Positions 46,185-55,141 of a stretch of 64,000 nucleotides of DNA are shown in pieces; the stretch's first letter is position 1, and every line of letters begins with the position of its first letter. The notes under the pieces are model-generated. The model worked only from the letters and a program-made list of their open reading frames with translations, was not told the origin of the DNA and ran no database searches. Both the position numbers and the translations under genes were made by a program. Origin of the DNA: Alphaproteobacteria bacterium (lineage in GTDB: Bacteria; Myxococcota_A; UBA796; CAJQPC01). The stretch lies in assembly GCA_020632795.1 (NCBI GenBank), contig JACKEV010000007.1, positions 248,001-312,000 of the forward strand, read 5' to 3'.

Positions 46185-48173
46185 GTGAGCGGCGACATCC
46201 TCATCCTCGACGACGACCCTGAGTTCCGCGCCTTCGTCAGCGCGGTGCTCTCCCGGCAGGGCCACCGCTGCGTCGAGGCCGGGGACATCGCCTCCGCGCT
46301 GCCCCTGCTGGAGCAGGACGGCATCCACCTCTGCGTGGTCGACGGCGTGCTGCCCGACGGCACCGGCATCGGCTTCATCGAGGCGCTGCGCGCCCGCGGC
46401 TGGGGGGGCGCGGTGCTCTTCCTCTCAGCGTTCTGGTGGGACCAGGGCACCTATCGCCTGCTCACCGAGAAGCTGGGCGTGTCCCAGGTCATGCAGAAGC
46501 CGGTCTCGGCCCGGGAGCTGCTCGTCCAGGTGCAGGCGGCGCTGGAGCTGGTGGGCGACGAGACCCCCTCGCCCGCCCCGGCCGAGGAGGATCTGGACCA
46601 GGACCTCAGCGCGCTGCGGCGGGCCTTCACCGAGCGGGTGGACGGGCGCATCACCGCCCTGGAGCAGGCCGCCGCCGACGCCCGCAAGGGGGACACCGAC
46701 GCTCTGGAGCGCCTGCGCTACGCCGCCGAGAAGCTCCACGGCGCGGCGGGCACCTACGACTTCGAGCAGGTCAGCGCCGCCGCCGGCCGCATCGAGCGGG
46801 TCGCCGAGGCCCTCAAGGATCCGGCGCTGCCCGACCCCCGGCGCCACTGGGACGAGCTGACCGTGCTGCTCGCCCGGGCGCGGGCCGGGGCGCGGGTCCA
46901 CCGGGTCAACACCCCGGTCGCCGGGCGGGACCAGGAGCGCGCCCGGGTCCTGGTGGTCGACCGCAGCGAGGACCTGCTGGACAAGCTGCCGGCGGTCGGC
47001 CGCCGCCGCGAGGTCGAGATCGTCCGGGCCAACGACCTGCGCGAGACGATGGCCGTGGCCGCCGAGCACCGGCTGGACGCGGCGATCCTGGGGGTCTCCC
47101 TGGACGGGGAGCGGGACGGCTTCGAGGTGGCCGCCGCCCTGCGCTCCCTGCCCGGCCTGGAGCGCCTGCCGCTGGCCTTCCACGCTGACGACGGCAGCCC
47201 CGGCAACCGCCTGGCCTCGGTCAACGCGGGCGGGCGGCTGTTCCTGGACGGCCCGGTCACCCCCGAGGACGTCGTGGACGTGGTCGGCACCCTGGCCGCC
47301 GAGCCCGAGCCGATCCGGGTGCTCCGGGCGGGCGGGCCGGACAGCCTCGACGCCCCCCTGGAGCGCGCCGGCTTCGAGGTGCACGCCGTCGACCACCCCC
47401 TGCACCTGCTGGACGCCCTCGCCCGGATCAACCCGGACCTGCTCATCATCGACACGGTGCTGCCCGGCCTGTCAGGGCTCGACCTGTGCCGGTCGGTGCG
47501 GGCCACCGCGGGCTGGGCGCTGCTCCCCATCCTCCTGCTCAGTGACCTGGAAGGCGACGCCGCCCGGATCGCCGCCCTGGACGCCGGGGCCGACGACGCC
47601 CTCCCCCGCCGCCCCTCGGGAGCCGAGCTGATCGCCCGGGTCCGGCTGCGGGTGACGCGGGCCCGCGTGGTGACCGGCCGGCTGGCCCGCGACCCGCTGA
47701 CCGGCATGCTCGCCCGGTCCGTCTTCTGCGACTACCTCGACGCCCGGCTCTCCGAGGCCCGGCGCCGCGCCGAGGCCCTGAGCCTCGCCCTCATCGCCGT
47801 CGACGGCTACGACGGCATCCCGGACCGGGTGGGCCACGCGGTCCGCCGGGAGCTGATGGGGTCGATCGGGCGCATCCTCACCCACCGGTTCCGCAAGCAT
47901 GACCTCCGGGCCTGCTGGGGCGAGAACCGCTTCGTCCTGGTCTTCCTGGACGAGCGCCCCACGGCGGCGCGCCTCGCGCTGACCCGGGTGCTGGCCGAGC
48001 TGCGCGAGCGGTCCTTCCTGGGCCACGGCGGCCGGCGCTTCCGGGTGAGCTGCAGCGCGGGCGTGGCCTCGTTCCCGGTGGCCGGCACCTCCGTGGAGGA
48101 GCTGGTCGACGCGGCCGAGGCCCAGCTCCTCCAGGCCTTCGAGCGCGGCGGCGATCAGGTCCGCGTGCGCTGA
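46185..48173 (+). CDS. REC-Hpt-REC-REC-degenerate GGDEF regulator, paralogue A
   Basis: A 662-residue response regulator with five parts. REC1 is at residues 3-122 (Asp53, Lys105). An Hpt-like helix bundle covers about 140-235; its HxLKG position reads ExLHG, so the phospho-His is replaced by Glu182. REC2 is at about 253-370, lacking the phospho-Asp (Gly303). REC3 is at about 377-490 (Asp423). A GGDEF-like domain follows from DPLTG (503) with GENRF (579-583) in place of GGDEF, while the inhibitory-site RKHD (570-573) sits five residues upstream. It therefore probably cannot make c-di-GMP but may bind it. GTG 46185 is chosen for GGAGG (46173-46177). It is followed 19 bases later by a paralogue of the same design. 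Confidence 0.82.
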   Translation: MSGDILILDDDPEFRAFVSAVLSRQGHRCVEAGDIASALPLLEQDGIHLCVVDGVLPDGTGIGFIEALRARGWGGAVLFLSAFWWDQGTYRLLTEKLGVSQVMQKPVSARELLVQVQAALELVGDETPSPAPAEEDLDQDLSALRRAFTERVDGRITALEQAAADARKGDTDALERLRYAAEKLHGAAGTYDFEQVSAAAGRIERVAEALKDPALPDPRRHWDELTVLLARARAGARVHRVNTPVAGRDQERARVLVVDRSEDLLDKLPAVGRRREVEIVRANDLRETMAVAAEHRLDAAILGVSLDGERDGFEVAAALRSLPGLERLPLAFHADDGSPGNRLASVNAGGRLFLDGPVTPEDVVDVVGTLAAEPEPIRVLRAGGPDSLDAPLERAGFEVHAVDHPLHLLDALARINPDLLIIDTVLPGLSGLDLCRSVRATAGWALLPILLLSDLEGDAARIAALDAGADDALPRRPSGAELIARVRLRVTRARVVTGRLARDPLTGMLARSVFCDYLDARLSEARRRAEALSLALIAVDGYDGIPDRVGHAVRRELMGSIGRILTHRFRKHDLRACWGENRFVLVFLDERPTAARLALTRVLAELRERSFLGHGGRRFRVSCSAGVASFPVAGTSVEELVDAAEAQLLQAFERGGDQVRVR

Positions 48174-48192
48174 ATCGCATACAGGGAGTCTC

Positions 48193-50217
48193 ATGGCTCA
48201 GTCCGTCCTGATCCTCGACGACGACTCAGAGTTCCGTGCCTTGCTGAACGCCATCCTGGAGCCCGGCGGGCACGAGGTCATCATGACCGCCGCGGTCTCG
48301 CAGGCCCAGGCCCTCCTCACCCGCCGCCACGTCGACCTGGTCATCGTCGACGAGCTGCTGCCCGACGGCAGCGGCCTCGACTTCGCCCGCTGGCTGCAGG
48401 GCGAGACCGACGACACGGCGATCCTCTTCCTGGCCTCGTTCTGGCGGGACTCTGACGTCTCCGGCCTCCTGGCCGGCCCCCACACCCGGGTGATGCAGAA
48501 GCCCACGCTGCCCAACGAGCTGCGCAACGAGGTGGAGGCGGCGCTGCGCGACACCCTGCCCGAGGGCGCGACCCCCGGGCGGCTGGTGGCGACCTTCGAC
48601 GGGGTGGACGACATCCTGTCCTTCCTGCGGGACACCTACCGGGGTCGGCTGCACGAGCGGCTGCACGAGCTGGAGACCACCATCGCCCGCGCGCGGGACG
48701 AGGGCCTCACCAGCGAGGAGACCTACGCGGTGCTCCTGATGGTCCACAAGCTGCACGGCTCGGCGGGCAGCTTCGGCTTCTTCGAGGTCAGCGCGGCGGT
48801 GGGCCGCATGGAGCTGCTGTTCGAGCAGCTCATCTCCGGCCAGGTCGCTGAGTACGAGTCCTTCTGGTCCCAGCTCGACGACGCCCTGCACCGGGCGATG
48901 TCCGGCAGCATCCGGCCGCTGTCCGACTACGGCGAGGAGGGCCAGGGCCCCCACATGGGGCGGGTGCTGGTGGCCGACGCCGACGACGCGATGCTGGCGA
49001 TCATCACCGAGGCCGGGCGGCGCCGGCTGATCGAGGTCATCGCCGCCCACAACGCGGGCGAGGCGATGACCCGCGCCCGGGAGAACGAGCTCGACGGGCT
49101 GTTCATCGACATCGACCTGGACGAGGCCCAGGGCGGCTTCAAGCTGGCCCGCCGCCTGCGCGGGCTGGGCTCCGGCGCGAACGTGCCCATCGCCTTCCTC
49201 TCCGCCGACGCCTCGCTGCGGAACCGGGTGGCGGCGGCCCACGCCGGGGGCGCCCTGTTCCTGCCCAAGCCCCTGAACGAGGACGCCTTCGTGGAGGCGG
49301 TGCGCCGCTTCGCCGCCCAGGTCCACGCCGAGGCCATCCGCGTCCTCGTCCTCCACGAGGACCCCCTGGTCGCCCAGCAGCTCCGCGTGCTGATGGACCA
49401 GGACAGCATGGACGTGCGCGCGGTCCAGGACGCGAGCCGCATCCTGGAGATGCTCGACGCCTTCCGCCCCGACGTGCTGATCATCGACGTCGTGCTGGAG
49501 GGCATCAGCGGCTTCGACGTGTGTCGCCTGCTGCGCCTTCACCCCGACTGGCAGGACCTGCCCGTGCTGCTGCGCTCGGCGGGGGCCACCGCCGAGATGC
49601 GCGCCGCCGCCTACCAGGCCGGGGCCGACGACTTCCTGGGGCGAGAGATCCGGGGCACCGAGCTGCTGGACCGGGTGCGCATGCGCAGCGTGCGCTACCG
49701 CCGCATCAAGGAGCGCCGCGACCGCGACCCGCTCACCGGCCTGATGCAGCGCAGCGTCTTCGCCGAGCAGCTCGCCGCCCGCCTGGGGGAGGCCAGCCGG
49801 CTGGACCGCCCGGTGTCGATCGCGCTGCTGGAGGTCGATCGCTTCAAGCAGATCAACGACGCCCACGGCATCGTGGTGGGCGATCAGGTGCTGAGCACCC
49901 TGGGCAAGCTCCTCCGCGCCCGCTTCCGGGTCGAGGACCTGCGCGCCCGGTGGGGTGGGGCCGAGTTCGCCATCGCACTGACCGGAGCGGCCCCGGAGGA
50001 CGCCCTGGTCGCCTTGGAGAAGGTCCGCCGCGCCTTCACGAAGGTCCGCTTCCGGGCCTACAACGGCCACGCCTTCCAGGCCACCTTCTCCGCGGGGCTC
50101 TCCGCCTACCCCGACGACGGCGACGACGTCGAGGAGCTGCTGCGCGCCGCCGACTTCGCCCTGCGCACCGCCCGCAACGAGGGCTCCGGGGAGATCCGGC
50201 GGTACGACGGCCCGTAG
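48193..50217 (+). CDS. REC-Hpt-REC-REC-GGAEF regulator, paralogue B
   Basis: A 674-residue paralogue of the gene just upstream with the same order of domains. REC1 is at 3-122 (Asp53), Hpt at about 140-235 with His185 in the HxLHGSAG motif, REC2 at about 256-375 (Asp306), REC3 at about 381-498 (Asp432), and a diguanylate-cyclase domain starts at DPLTG (512-516). This domain keeps VDRFKQINDAHG and GD, but the signature is GGAEF (588-592), with the acidic catalytic residue changed to Ala. An inhibitory-site RVED (579-582) is intact. Thus it keeps His and Asp phosphorylation sites lost from paralogue A but is likewise doubtful as a c-di-GMP synthase. The pair likely arose by tandem duplication and then specialised. 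Confidence 0.85.
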   Translation: MAQSVLILDDDSEFRALLNAILEPGGHEVIMTAAVSQAQALLTRRHVDLVIVDELLPDGSGLDFARWLQGETDDTAILFLASFWRDSDVSGLLAGPHTRVMQKPTLPNELRNEVEAALRDTLPEGATPGRLVATFDGVDDILSFLRDTYRGRLHERLHELETTIARARDEGLTSEETYAVLLMVHKLHGSAGSFGFFEVSAAVGRMELLFEQLISGQVAEYESFWSQLDDALHRAMSGSIRPLSDYGEEGQGPHMGRVLVADADDAMLAIITEAGRRRLIEVIAAHNAGEAMTRARENELDGLFIDIDLDEAQGGFKLARRLRGLGSGANVPIAFLSADASLRNRVAAAHAGGALFLPKPLNEDAFVEAVRRFAAQVHAEAIRVLVLHEDPLVAQQLRVLMDQDSMDVRAVQDASRILEMLDAFRPDVLIIDVVLEGISGFDVCRLLRLHPDWQDLPVLLRSAGATAEMRAAAYQAGADDFLGREIRGTELLDRVRMRSVRYRRIKERRDRDPLTGLMQRSVFAEQLAARLGEASRLDRPVSIALLEVDRFKQINDAHGIVVGDQVLSTLGKLLRARFRVEDLRARWGGAEFAIALTGAAPEDALVALEKVRRAFTKVRFRAYNGHAFQATFSAGLSAYPDDGDDVEELLRAADFALRTARNEGSGEIRRYDGP

Positions 50218-50220
50218 GCG

Positions 50221-51129
50221 TCAGATCGCCACGTCGTCCAGGTCGTCGTCCTCGACCTGGAACGGCTCCTCGGGGGTCACCCCCGCCCGGAAGCGCAGCA
50301 GGATGATGATGAGCCCCAGGGCGAACACCGGCAGGGACACGAGCTGGGAGGTGGAGAACAGCCCCAAGTACTCCACACCCCGGATCGTGTCGCCCCGGAA
50401 GCTCTCGATGGTGCTGCGCAGGATCGGGTAGGTCAGCAGGGTGAGCGCGAGGATCTGCCCGTCGAAGCGGCGGTGGTGCTTCCACACCCAGGAGAGCCCC
50501 AGGAACAGGAGCATGGCCCCGGCGGACTCCCAGAGCTGGGTGGGGTAGACCGGGACGCCGTGGATGGACCCCACGCCCACGTCGGGGTGGAAGACCAGCG
50601 CCATCCAGGGGAACCCGTCGACCAGCACGATCTCCCCGCCCGGGAAGAGCCCCCCGGTCAGCGAGGTCGAGGCCTCCAGGTTGCAGGCCATGCCGTGGCA
50701 GCACCCCGCGGAGAAGCAGCCCAGCCGCCCCACCGAGAGCCCCACCAGGATGCTGGGCACCGCGACGTCGGCCATCTTCCAGACGTCGACCCCGGCGTAG
50801 AACATGTACGCCACCCCGGCGAGGGTCGCGCCGATGGCGCCGCCGTAGAACGCCATGCCGCCCTGGCTCAGGTCGAAGAAGATGAGGGGGTTGGCCAGGA
50901 AGGCCGACCGCTCGGCCCCCAGGAAGTGGAGCAGGCGCGCGCCCGCGATGCCCGCCACGATGGCGATGGCCATCAGCGGCACGAGCTTGTCGGGGTTGAT
51001 CCCGACCTGCTTCATGCGCCGCCCGGTCACCCAGGCGGCCGCCGCGAAGCCGAGCATCAGGAACAGCCCGTAGGTGTGGAATTCGAGCGGCCCGTTGGCG
51101 GTCTGCTGTGTCCAGAGGTCCGGGAACAT
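50221..51129 (-). CDS. lgt: Prolipoprotein diacylglyceryl transferase
   Basis: A 302-residue, seven-helix inner-membrane enzyme that attaches diacylglycerol to the lipobox Cys of prolipoproteins, the first step for the many lipoproteins in this window. The signature helix reads GLSVGRLGCFSAGCCHGMAC, a Cys-rich variant of the GRxGNFxNxExxG motif. HTYGLFLMLGF near residue 18 and YPTQLWES and SFRGD further on also match. AGGAG at six bases before ATG 51129 overlaps the end of radC, which lies nine bases upstream, so the two are probably co-transcribed. Confidence 0.93.
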   Translation of the reverse strand: MFPDLWTQQTANGPLEFHTYGLFLMLGFAAAAWVTGRRMKQVGINPDKLVPLMAIAIVAGIAGARLLHFLGAERSAFLANPLIFFDLSQGGMAFYGGAIGATLAGVAYMFYAGVDVWKMADVAVPSILVGLSVGRLGCFSAGCCHGMACNLEASTSLTGGLFPGGEIVLVDGFPWMALVFHPDVGVGSIHGVPVYPTQLWESAGAMLLFLGLSWVWKHHRRFDGQILALTLLTYPILRSTIESFRGDTIRGVEYLGLFSTSQLVSLPVFALGLIIILLRFRAGVTPEEPFQVEDDDLDDVAI

Positions 51130-51138
51130 GGGGGACTC

Positions 51139-51810
51139 CTAACCTGTCCAACCGCGGAAGCCCGTGAGCGCGCCGCACTCGCGAAGCGAGGTGTAGCCCC
51201 CCTCGCCGAACACGACGTGGTCGAGGAGCTGCACGCCCAGGACCTCGGCGGCCGTGGCGACCCTCAGGGTGCAGCGCACGTCCTCCAGCGAAGGGTGGGG
51301 GTCCCCGGAGGGGTGGTTGTGGGCGAGGGCGAGGGCCGGGTAGCCCGCCGCGATCGCCGGGCGCAGGACCTGCCGGGGGTCGACGATGGTCATCACGTCG
51401 CTGCCCACGGTGAGGCGGCGGTGGAGGCGCAGCCGGCCCGACCGGTCCAGGTAGAGGGCGTGCAGCTCTTCGTGGTCCAGGCCGCGCAGCCGGCCGCGCA
51501 GGGCGCGCCACACGTCCAGTGGCCGGGTCAAGCGGACCCCGTCCAGGGGCTCGCGGTGGCGCGAGGCCAGGGCGCAGGCCGCGTGCAGGCGCACCGCGTG
51601 GGCGCCGCCCACCCCGGGCACCCGCCGAAGCGCGTCGACCGGCGTGGCCGCGACCCCGTCCACCCCGCCGAAGGCGTGGAGCACGTCGGCGGCGACGATC
51701 CCGGGGGCGCGACCGCCGGGGCGCGCCCCCAGAGCGAGGGCCAGCAGGTCGGTGTCGTCGAAGACCTCAGGGCCCTCGACGGTGTAGCGCTCACGGCAGG
51801 GGTCGGTCAC
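51139..51810 (-). CDS. RadC/JAB-domain protein
   Basis: A 223-residue RadC-family protein. Residues about 1-95 are the N-terminal UPF0758 domain with a helix-hairpin-helix like stretch (RRVPGVGGAHAVRL), and the rest is the JAMM/MPN metalloprotease-like domain with ALAHNHPSGDPHPSLED, where the two His and the Asp bind zinc. The role of RadC is unsettled, despite its historical name for DNA repair. GTG 51810 was chosen for GGGAG five bases upstream; a GTG at 51864 gives an extra 18 residues without support. It is upstream of lgt, separated by nine bases. Confidence 0.8.
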   Translation of the reverse strand: MTDPCRERYTVEGPEVFDDTDLLALALGARPGGRAPGIVAADVLHAFGGVDGVAATPVDALRRVPGVGGAHAVRLHAACALASRHREPLDGVRLTRPLDVWRALRGRLRGLDHEELHALYLDRSGRLRLHRRLTVGSDVMTIVDPRQVLRPAIAAGYPALALAHNHPSGDPHPSLEDVRCTLRVATAAEVLGVQLLDHVVFGEGGYTSLRECGALTGFRGWTG

Positions 51811-51882
51811 GGCGGCTCCCACGGGGTCGCGCCCCGAAGAAGCAACCTCCGTGCCAGCCGCCACGGGCCCCTGAAGGGCGAA

Positions 51883-51908
51883 GGGGGTGCCGTGATCTCG
51901 ACACCCCC
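51883..51908 (-). terminator. Possible hairpin terminator of the sigma/anti-sigma operon
   Basis: GGGGGTG (51883-51889) and CACCCCC (51902-51908) form a 7-bp stem with a 12-base loop, just past the end of the anti-sigma gene (51929) on the minus strand. No long T-run follows, so the assignment is tentative. Confidence 0.4.
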
Positions 51909-51928
51909 CTGACAGGATTACGCGATGC

Positions 51929-52882
51929 TCACTCGCCGGTGTACACCAGGTCCACCTGCAGCTCCATCAGGCCGCCGCCGTAGAGCTGGTTGTCCTTGCT
52001 GCTGGTCGTGGTCACCCGACCGATGGCCGCCGCCGCCCGGGTGAACTCCTCGATGCGGCCCGCGGGCACCTGGACGCGGACGGAGACGCGGCTGTCGGTG
52101 GACGAGAGCCGCCGCGCGCTGACGGGCTCGCCCGTGCCGGCGTCGACGAGGCTGCCGCCGTACCGGCCGGCGAGGGCCGCGAGATCGTAGAGAGCACGAG
52201 GGTTTTCGGCGCTGAGTCGGTAGGCGACCGAGGCGCTGAGGCCCGAGGCCACGCCCTCGCTGACCTGGGCGCTGCCCTCCTCGGCGGGCGGGGCGGTGGA
52301 GGGGTCCACCAGCGCGACGCCGTCCTCGCTCATCTCACTGGCGCGGGTCCCGAGCAGCTCGTCGAGCACCTCGCGACGCTCGGCCGGGGTCGGGGGCGTG
52401 CGCTGGGCGACGGCGTCGTCGGTCGCGATCTGGGGTGGGGTCTCCGGCGCGACGGGGGCGGCGGGCTTGAGGGCCGGCGCGGGGGCCTCGACGGGCGCGG
52501 GAGCCTCGGCGACCGAGTGGGCCACCTCGGGTGGGGTGGGCGCGGGGTCGGGCGTCGCGATGACGTAGATGACGAGGGCCGCCGCCGCGAGCACCGCGAG
52601 GCTCTCGACCGGCACCGCGCGGAAGGGGCGCAGCAGGCGCCTCCACCACGGGATGGGCAGCGGCATCCCGCCGACGTGGTTCATCACCCGGGCGTGGAAG
52701 CCGCGCGGGGCGTCAGCGGGGCCGTGCTCTCGCACGAAGTCGACCGCCGCGAGCAGCTCGTCATGGGCGGCGCGCAGCGCGGGGTCCTCGCGCAGGGCGC
52801 GCTCGACCTCGGCCACAGTGGCGTCGTCGAGCTCGCCGTCGATGTAGGCGCTGAGGCGTTCGTTGGCGATGGGGTCAGTCAT
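51929..52882 (-). CDS. Transmembrane anti-sigma factor with DUF4349-like periplasmic end
   Basis: A 317-residue single-pass protein. Residues 1-60 (ERLSAYIDGELDDATVAEVERAL) form the anti-sigma helical domain but lack the HxxxCxxC zinc ligands. A transmembrane helix (LAVLAAAALVIYVIA) lies at about 95-110. Next come a Pro/Ala-rich linker (115-170) and a C-terminal periplasmic domain of about 130 residues with a DUF4349-like pattern (LAALAGRYGGSLVDAG and VRVQVPAGRIEEFT). It should hold the ECF sigma factor at the membrane and release it on an envelope signal. The gene starts 21 bases after the sigma gene. Confidence 0.8.
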   Translation of the reverse strand: MTDPIANERLSAYIDGELDDATVAEVERALREDPALRAAHDELLAAVDFVREHGPADAPRGFHARVMNHVGGMPLPIPWWRRLLRPFRAVPVESLAVLAAAALVIYVIATPDPAPTPPEVAHSVAEAPAPVEAPAPALKPAAPVAPETPPQIATDDAVAQRTPPTPAERREVLDELLGTRASEMSEDGVALVDPSTAPPAEEGSAQVSEGVASGLSASVAYRLSAENPRALYDLAALAGRYGGSLVDAGTGEPVSARRLSSTDSRVSVRVQVPAGRIEEFTRAAAAIGRVTTTSSKDNQLYGGGLMELQVDLVYTGE

Positions 52883-52903
52883 GGGTCCACACGGGAAAGG
52901 GGG

Positions 52904-53524
52904 TCAAACCACGTCTGCGACGCTGATGCGGCCCTTGAGCTTCCTCGCCAGCTCATGTCGGGCCCGGTGGAGGCGGGACTTGACCGTGCCGCGCGGGACG
53001 TCCAGCAGCTCGGCGATCTCCTCATAGCTGAGGTCGTCGATGTCCCGGAGCACGATGATCTGCCGCTGGTCTTCGTCCAGGGCGTCGAGGGCCTCGTGCA
53101 GGATGCGCTCGGCTTCGGTCTGGTGGACGCCCACGTCAGGGCTGGGGCCCTCGTCCGCGAGCTGGCGCTTCGGAGCGTCGGGATCCTCGCGGTCCCCTTC
53201 CAGGGACTCGTGCCGGTGCAGCTTCCGCCGCCCCCGGTAGAGCTTGCGGTTCTTGCAGTGGTTGACCGAGATCCGGAAGATCCAGGTCGAGAACCGTGCG
53301 TCACCCCTGAAGCGTCCGAGCGCCTTGAACGCGGCGATGAAGACGTCCTGCGCGACCTCTTCGGCGACCGTCCGGTCGCCGAGCCACCGCAGACAGAGGC
53401 TGAACACGCGGTTCTGGTAACGACGGACCAGCTCGCCATATGCGTCTCGGTCGCCATCTTTGAACCTCCTGACCAGCTCTTCGTCTGTGGGGCCCATGAC
53501 CATGCCGATGAGCATCGCGAGCAT
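52904..53524 (-). CDS. ECF (sigma-70 family) RNA polymerase sigma factor
   Basis: A 206-residue ECF sigma factor. Region 2 spans about 25-95 (YQNRVFSLCLRWLGDRTVAEEVAQDVFIAAF, then FSTWIFRISVNHCKN) and region 4 about 140-195 (DIDDLSYEEIAELLDVPRGTVKSRLHRARHEL), the helix-turn-helix that reads the -35 element. The loop between them is long and acidic. The start at 53524 has GGAGG 11 bases upstream; Met10 (53497) is a possible alternative. It is encoded just before its transmembrane anti-sigma factor, so they form a signal-transducing pair. Target promoters are not known. Confidence 0.92.
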   Translation of the reverse strand: MLAMLIGMVMGPTDEELVRRFKDGDRDAYGELVRRYQNRVFSLCLRWLGDRTVAEEVAQDVFIAAFKALGRFRGDARFSTWIFRISVNHCKNRKLYRGRRKLHRHESLEGDREDPDAPKRQLADEGPSPDVGVHQTEAERILHEALDALDEDQRQIIVLRDIDDLSYEEIAELLDVPRGTVKSRLHRARHELARKLKGRISVADVV

Positions 53525-53681
53525 GGTGGACGGTGCCTCCGCTTGAAGTCAGACCAGGGAGCGTCTGGAAGGTTCCCGGCTTCTGTAGCATCCTTGCGCC
53601 CTGCGGTCCCTGCGCGGGCGCGCACGACCCGCGGTCACCCGCCTGGCGGCGCGGGTAAGGGCGGGGATTCCTGAGGAGGAA

Positions 53682-54125
53682 TCAAGCCTCTTCGGCGAAG
53701 TCCTCGCGCTCGACCCGGATCCGGGTGCCCAGGCGGATCGACTCCATGACCTGACCCATCTGGTCGCGCGGGATGGGGAAGATGGTCTTGCGGATGCGGG
53801 CATCCTTGAAGGTGCACCCGTCGATGTTGGCGCAGTCCAGGTCGGCGCCGTCGAGGACGGCCTCGTCGAAGATGGCGTCCTTGAGGTTGGCGTGCCACAT
53901 CGAGGCGCTCGTGAGGTCAGCGCCCCGGAAGGAGCAGCGCGCGAGGTTGGCGTCAGCCAGCTTGGTCCAGCGCAGGTTGACGCCGTCGAAGCACAGCCCG
54001 CTGAGGTCGAGGCCGCGGATGTCGGCCTGCTCCAGGGACTTGCCCCGCCGGAGCAGCTCGAGCACCTGCTTGCGGCTGAGGGGACGCTTGGGGGACTTCA
54101 CGACTTTGGCTGACGCGCGCATCAT
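53682..54125 (-). CDS. Pentapeptide-repeat protein
   Basis: A 147-residue protein with a basic N-terminal helix (RPLSRKQVLELLRRGKSLEQ) and a stretch of pentapeptide repeats (residues about 35-115, A-(D/N)-L-x-x pattern as in ADIRGLDLSGLCFDG, ADANLARCSFRGADL), which fold into a right-handed beta helix. The C-terminal 30 residues are acidic. Its role is unknown; some pentapeptide proteins mimic DNA or scaffold other proteins. It lies 34 bases after the GshB-like gene on the same strand and probably shares its transcript. Confidence 0.8.
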   Translation of the reverse strand: MMRASAKVVKSPKRPLSRKQVLELLRRGKSLEQADIRGLDLSGLCFDGVNLRWTKLADANLARCSFRGADLTSASMWHANLKDAIFDEAVLDGADLDCANIDGCTFKDARIRKTIFPIPRDQMGQVMESIRLGTRIRVEREDFAEEA

Positions 54126-54159
54126 CTTCTGCCTTCTTCTGCTGCTGGGGGAGCTGGGG

Positions 54160-55113
54160 TCAACCGACCCTGTCTTCGAGCCACTGTATGATCGGACTGG
54201 CGAGGTCCTCCTCTGAGAACTGCTGGATCAGGTGCAAGCCGCCCGGGTTGAGCGTGTTCACCTCGACCACCTTTCCGCCGATGACGTCAATACCGGCGAA
54301 CCACACGCCGTCAGCACGGAGGTGAGGGGTCAGGGCGTCGCTCAATCCTTGATCCTGTTCGGTGACGGGGCAGGCTTCCGGCCTGGCGCCTCGTTTCAGA
54401 TTATGTCGGAACTCACCGGGTGCTCGCTTTCGCAGGTAACCCCCCAGGAGTCGGCCGTCCAACCACACGAGGCGCTTCTCACCGTATTCTGCGGCCTTGA
54501 GGTACTCCTGGACAACCACGTAGCCGTCGCCCACCTCGCGCACGTGGTCGATGGCGTCGTCGAGCTGGCGGATGCGGCCGCGCGGCACCCGGTAGATGGC
54601 CTTCCCCCCCGAGGCCCGGGCCGGCTTGACCACCACGCCGTCGCGCTGGTCGGCGGCGAAGGCCTGGAGCGCCGATCGCGATCGGCTCACCATCGTCGCG
54701 GGGCGTTCGACGCCCTCCAGGGTGCTGACGTAGGCCTTGTGGCTGGTCCGCAGGATGGCGGCGGGGGGGTTGAGCACGACCACGCCCTCCCGCTCGGCGA
54801 TGCTGGCGTAGGTCAGCACCGAGGTGTCCATCGGGTTGATCCGGAGCAGCAGGAGGTCCAGCCGCCCCAGCTCCACGTAGCGGCGCCGGGCGCTGCGCCG
54901 ACGCAGCGACGCGCACAGGGCCTCGCGCCCCGGATCGGGCGGGTCGAAGGCGTGGGCCCGGGCCACCAGGCGGGAGCGGGCGTCCACCTCGAAGTCCCAG
55001 GGCTCGATGAAGCGCACCTGGTGCCCGGCGGCCAGCGCGGTGCAGGCGATGTGCGCGGTGGTCCAGGTCGGCTCAACGATGGTGGCGCGCGTGATGGCGA
55101 TGCCGATACGCAC
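54160..55113 (-). CDS. GshB-like ATP-grasp ligase
   Basis: A 317-residue protein close in length and motif order to bacterial glutathione synthetase (316 residues in E. coli), which joins glycine to gamma-glutamylcysteine. The N-terminal lid domain (MRIGIAITRATIVEPTW) is followed by LLLLRINPMDTSV, DGVVVKPARASGGKAIYRV (ATP site) and FRHNLKRGARPEACPVTEQD. The last block is GIDVIGGKVVEVNTLNPGG, containing the Mg-binding Asp, Glu and Asn. No gshA is nearby, so a related peptide ligase is possible. The gene is divergent, by 28 bases, from the Ycf46-like AAA. Confidence 0.75.
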   Translation of the reverse strand: MRIGIAITRATIVEPTWTTAHIACTALAAGHQVRFIEPWDFEVDARSRLVARAHAFDPPDPGREALCASLRRRSARRRYVELGRLDLLLLRINPMDTSVLTYASIAEREGVVVLNPPAAILRTSHKAYVSTLEGVERPATMVSRSRSALQAFAADQRDGVVVKPARASGGKAIYRVPRGRIRQLDDAIDHVREVGDGYVVVQEYLKAAEYGEKRLVWLDGRLLGGYLRKRAPGEFRHNLKRGARPEACPVTEQDQGLSDALTPHLRADGVWFAGIDVIGGKVVEVNTLNPGGLHLIQQFSEEDLASPIIQWLEDRVG

Positions 55114-55141
55114 GGGCCCTCCGAAGGGTTAGGCTTGCCAG

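Noticed and set aside
54160..55113. RimK-type or carbamoyl-phosphate-type ATP-grasp assignment.
   Set aside because: Motif order and length fit GshB better, including FRHNL and NTLNPGG, though substrate remains unproven.
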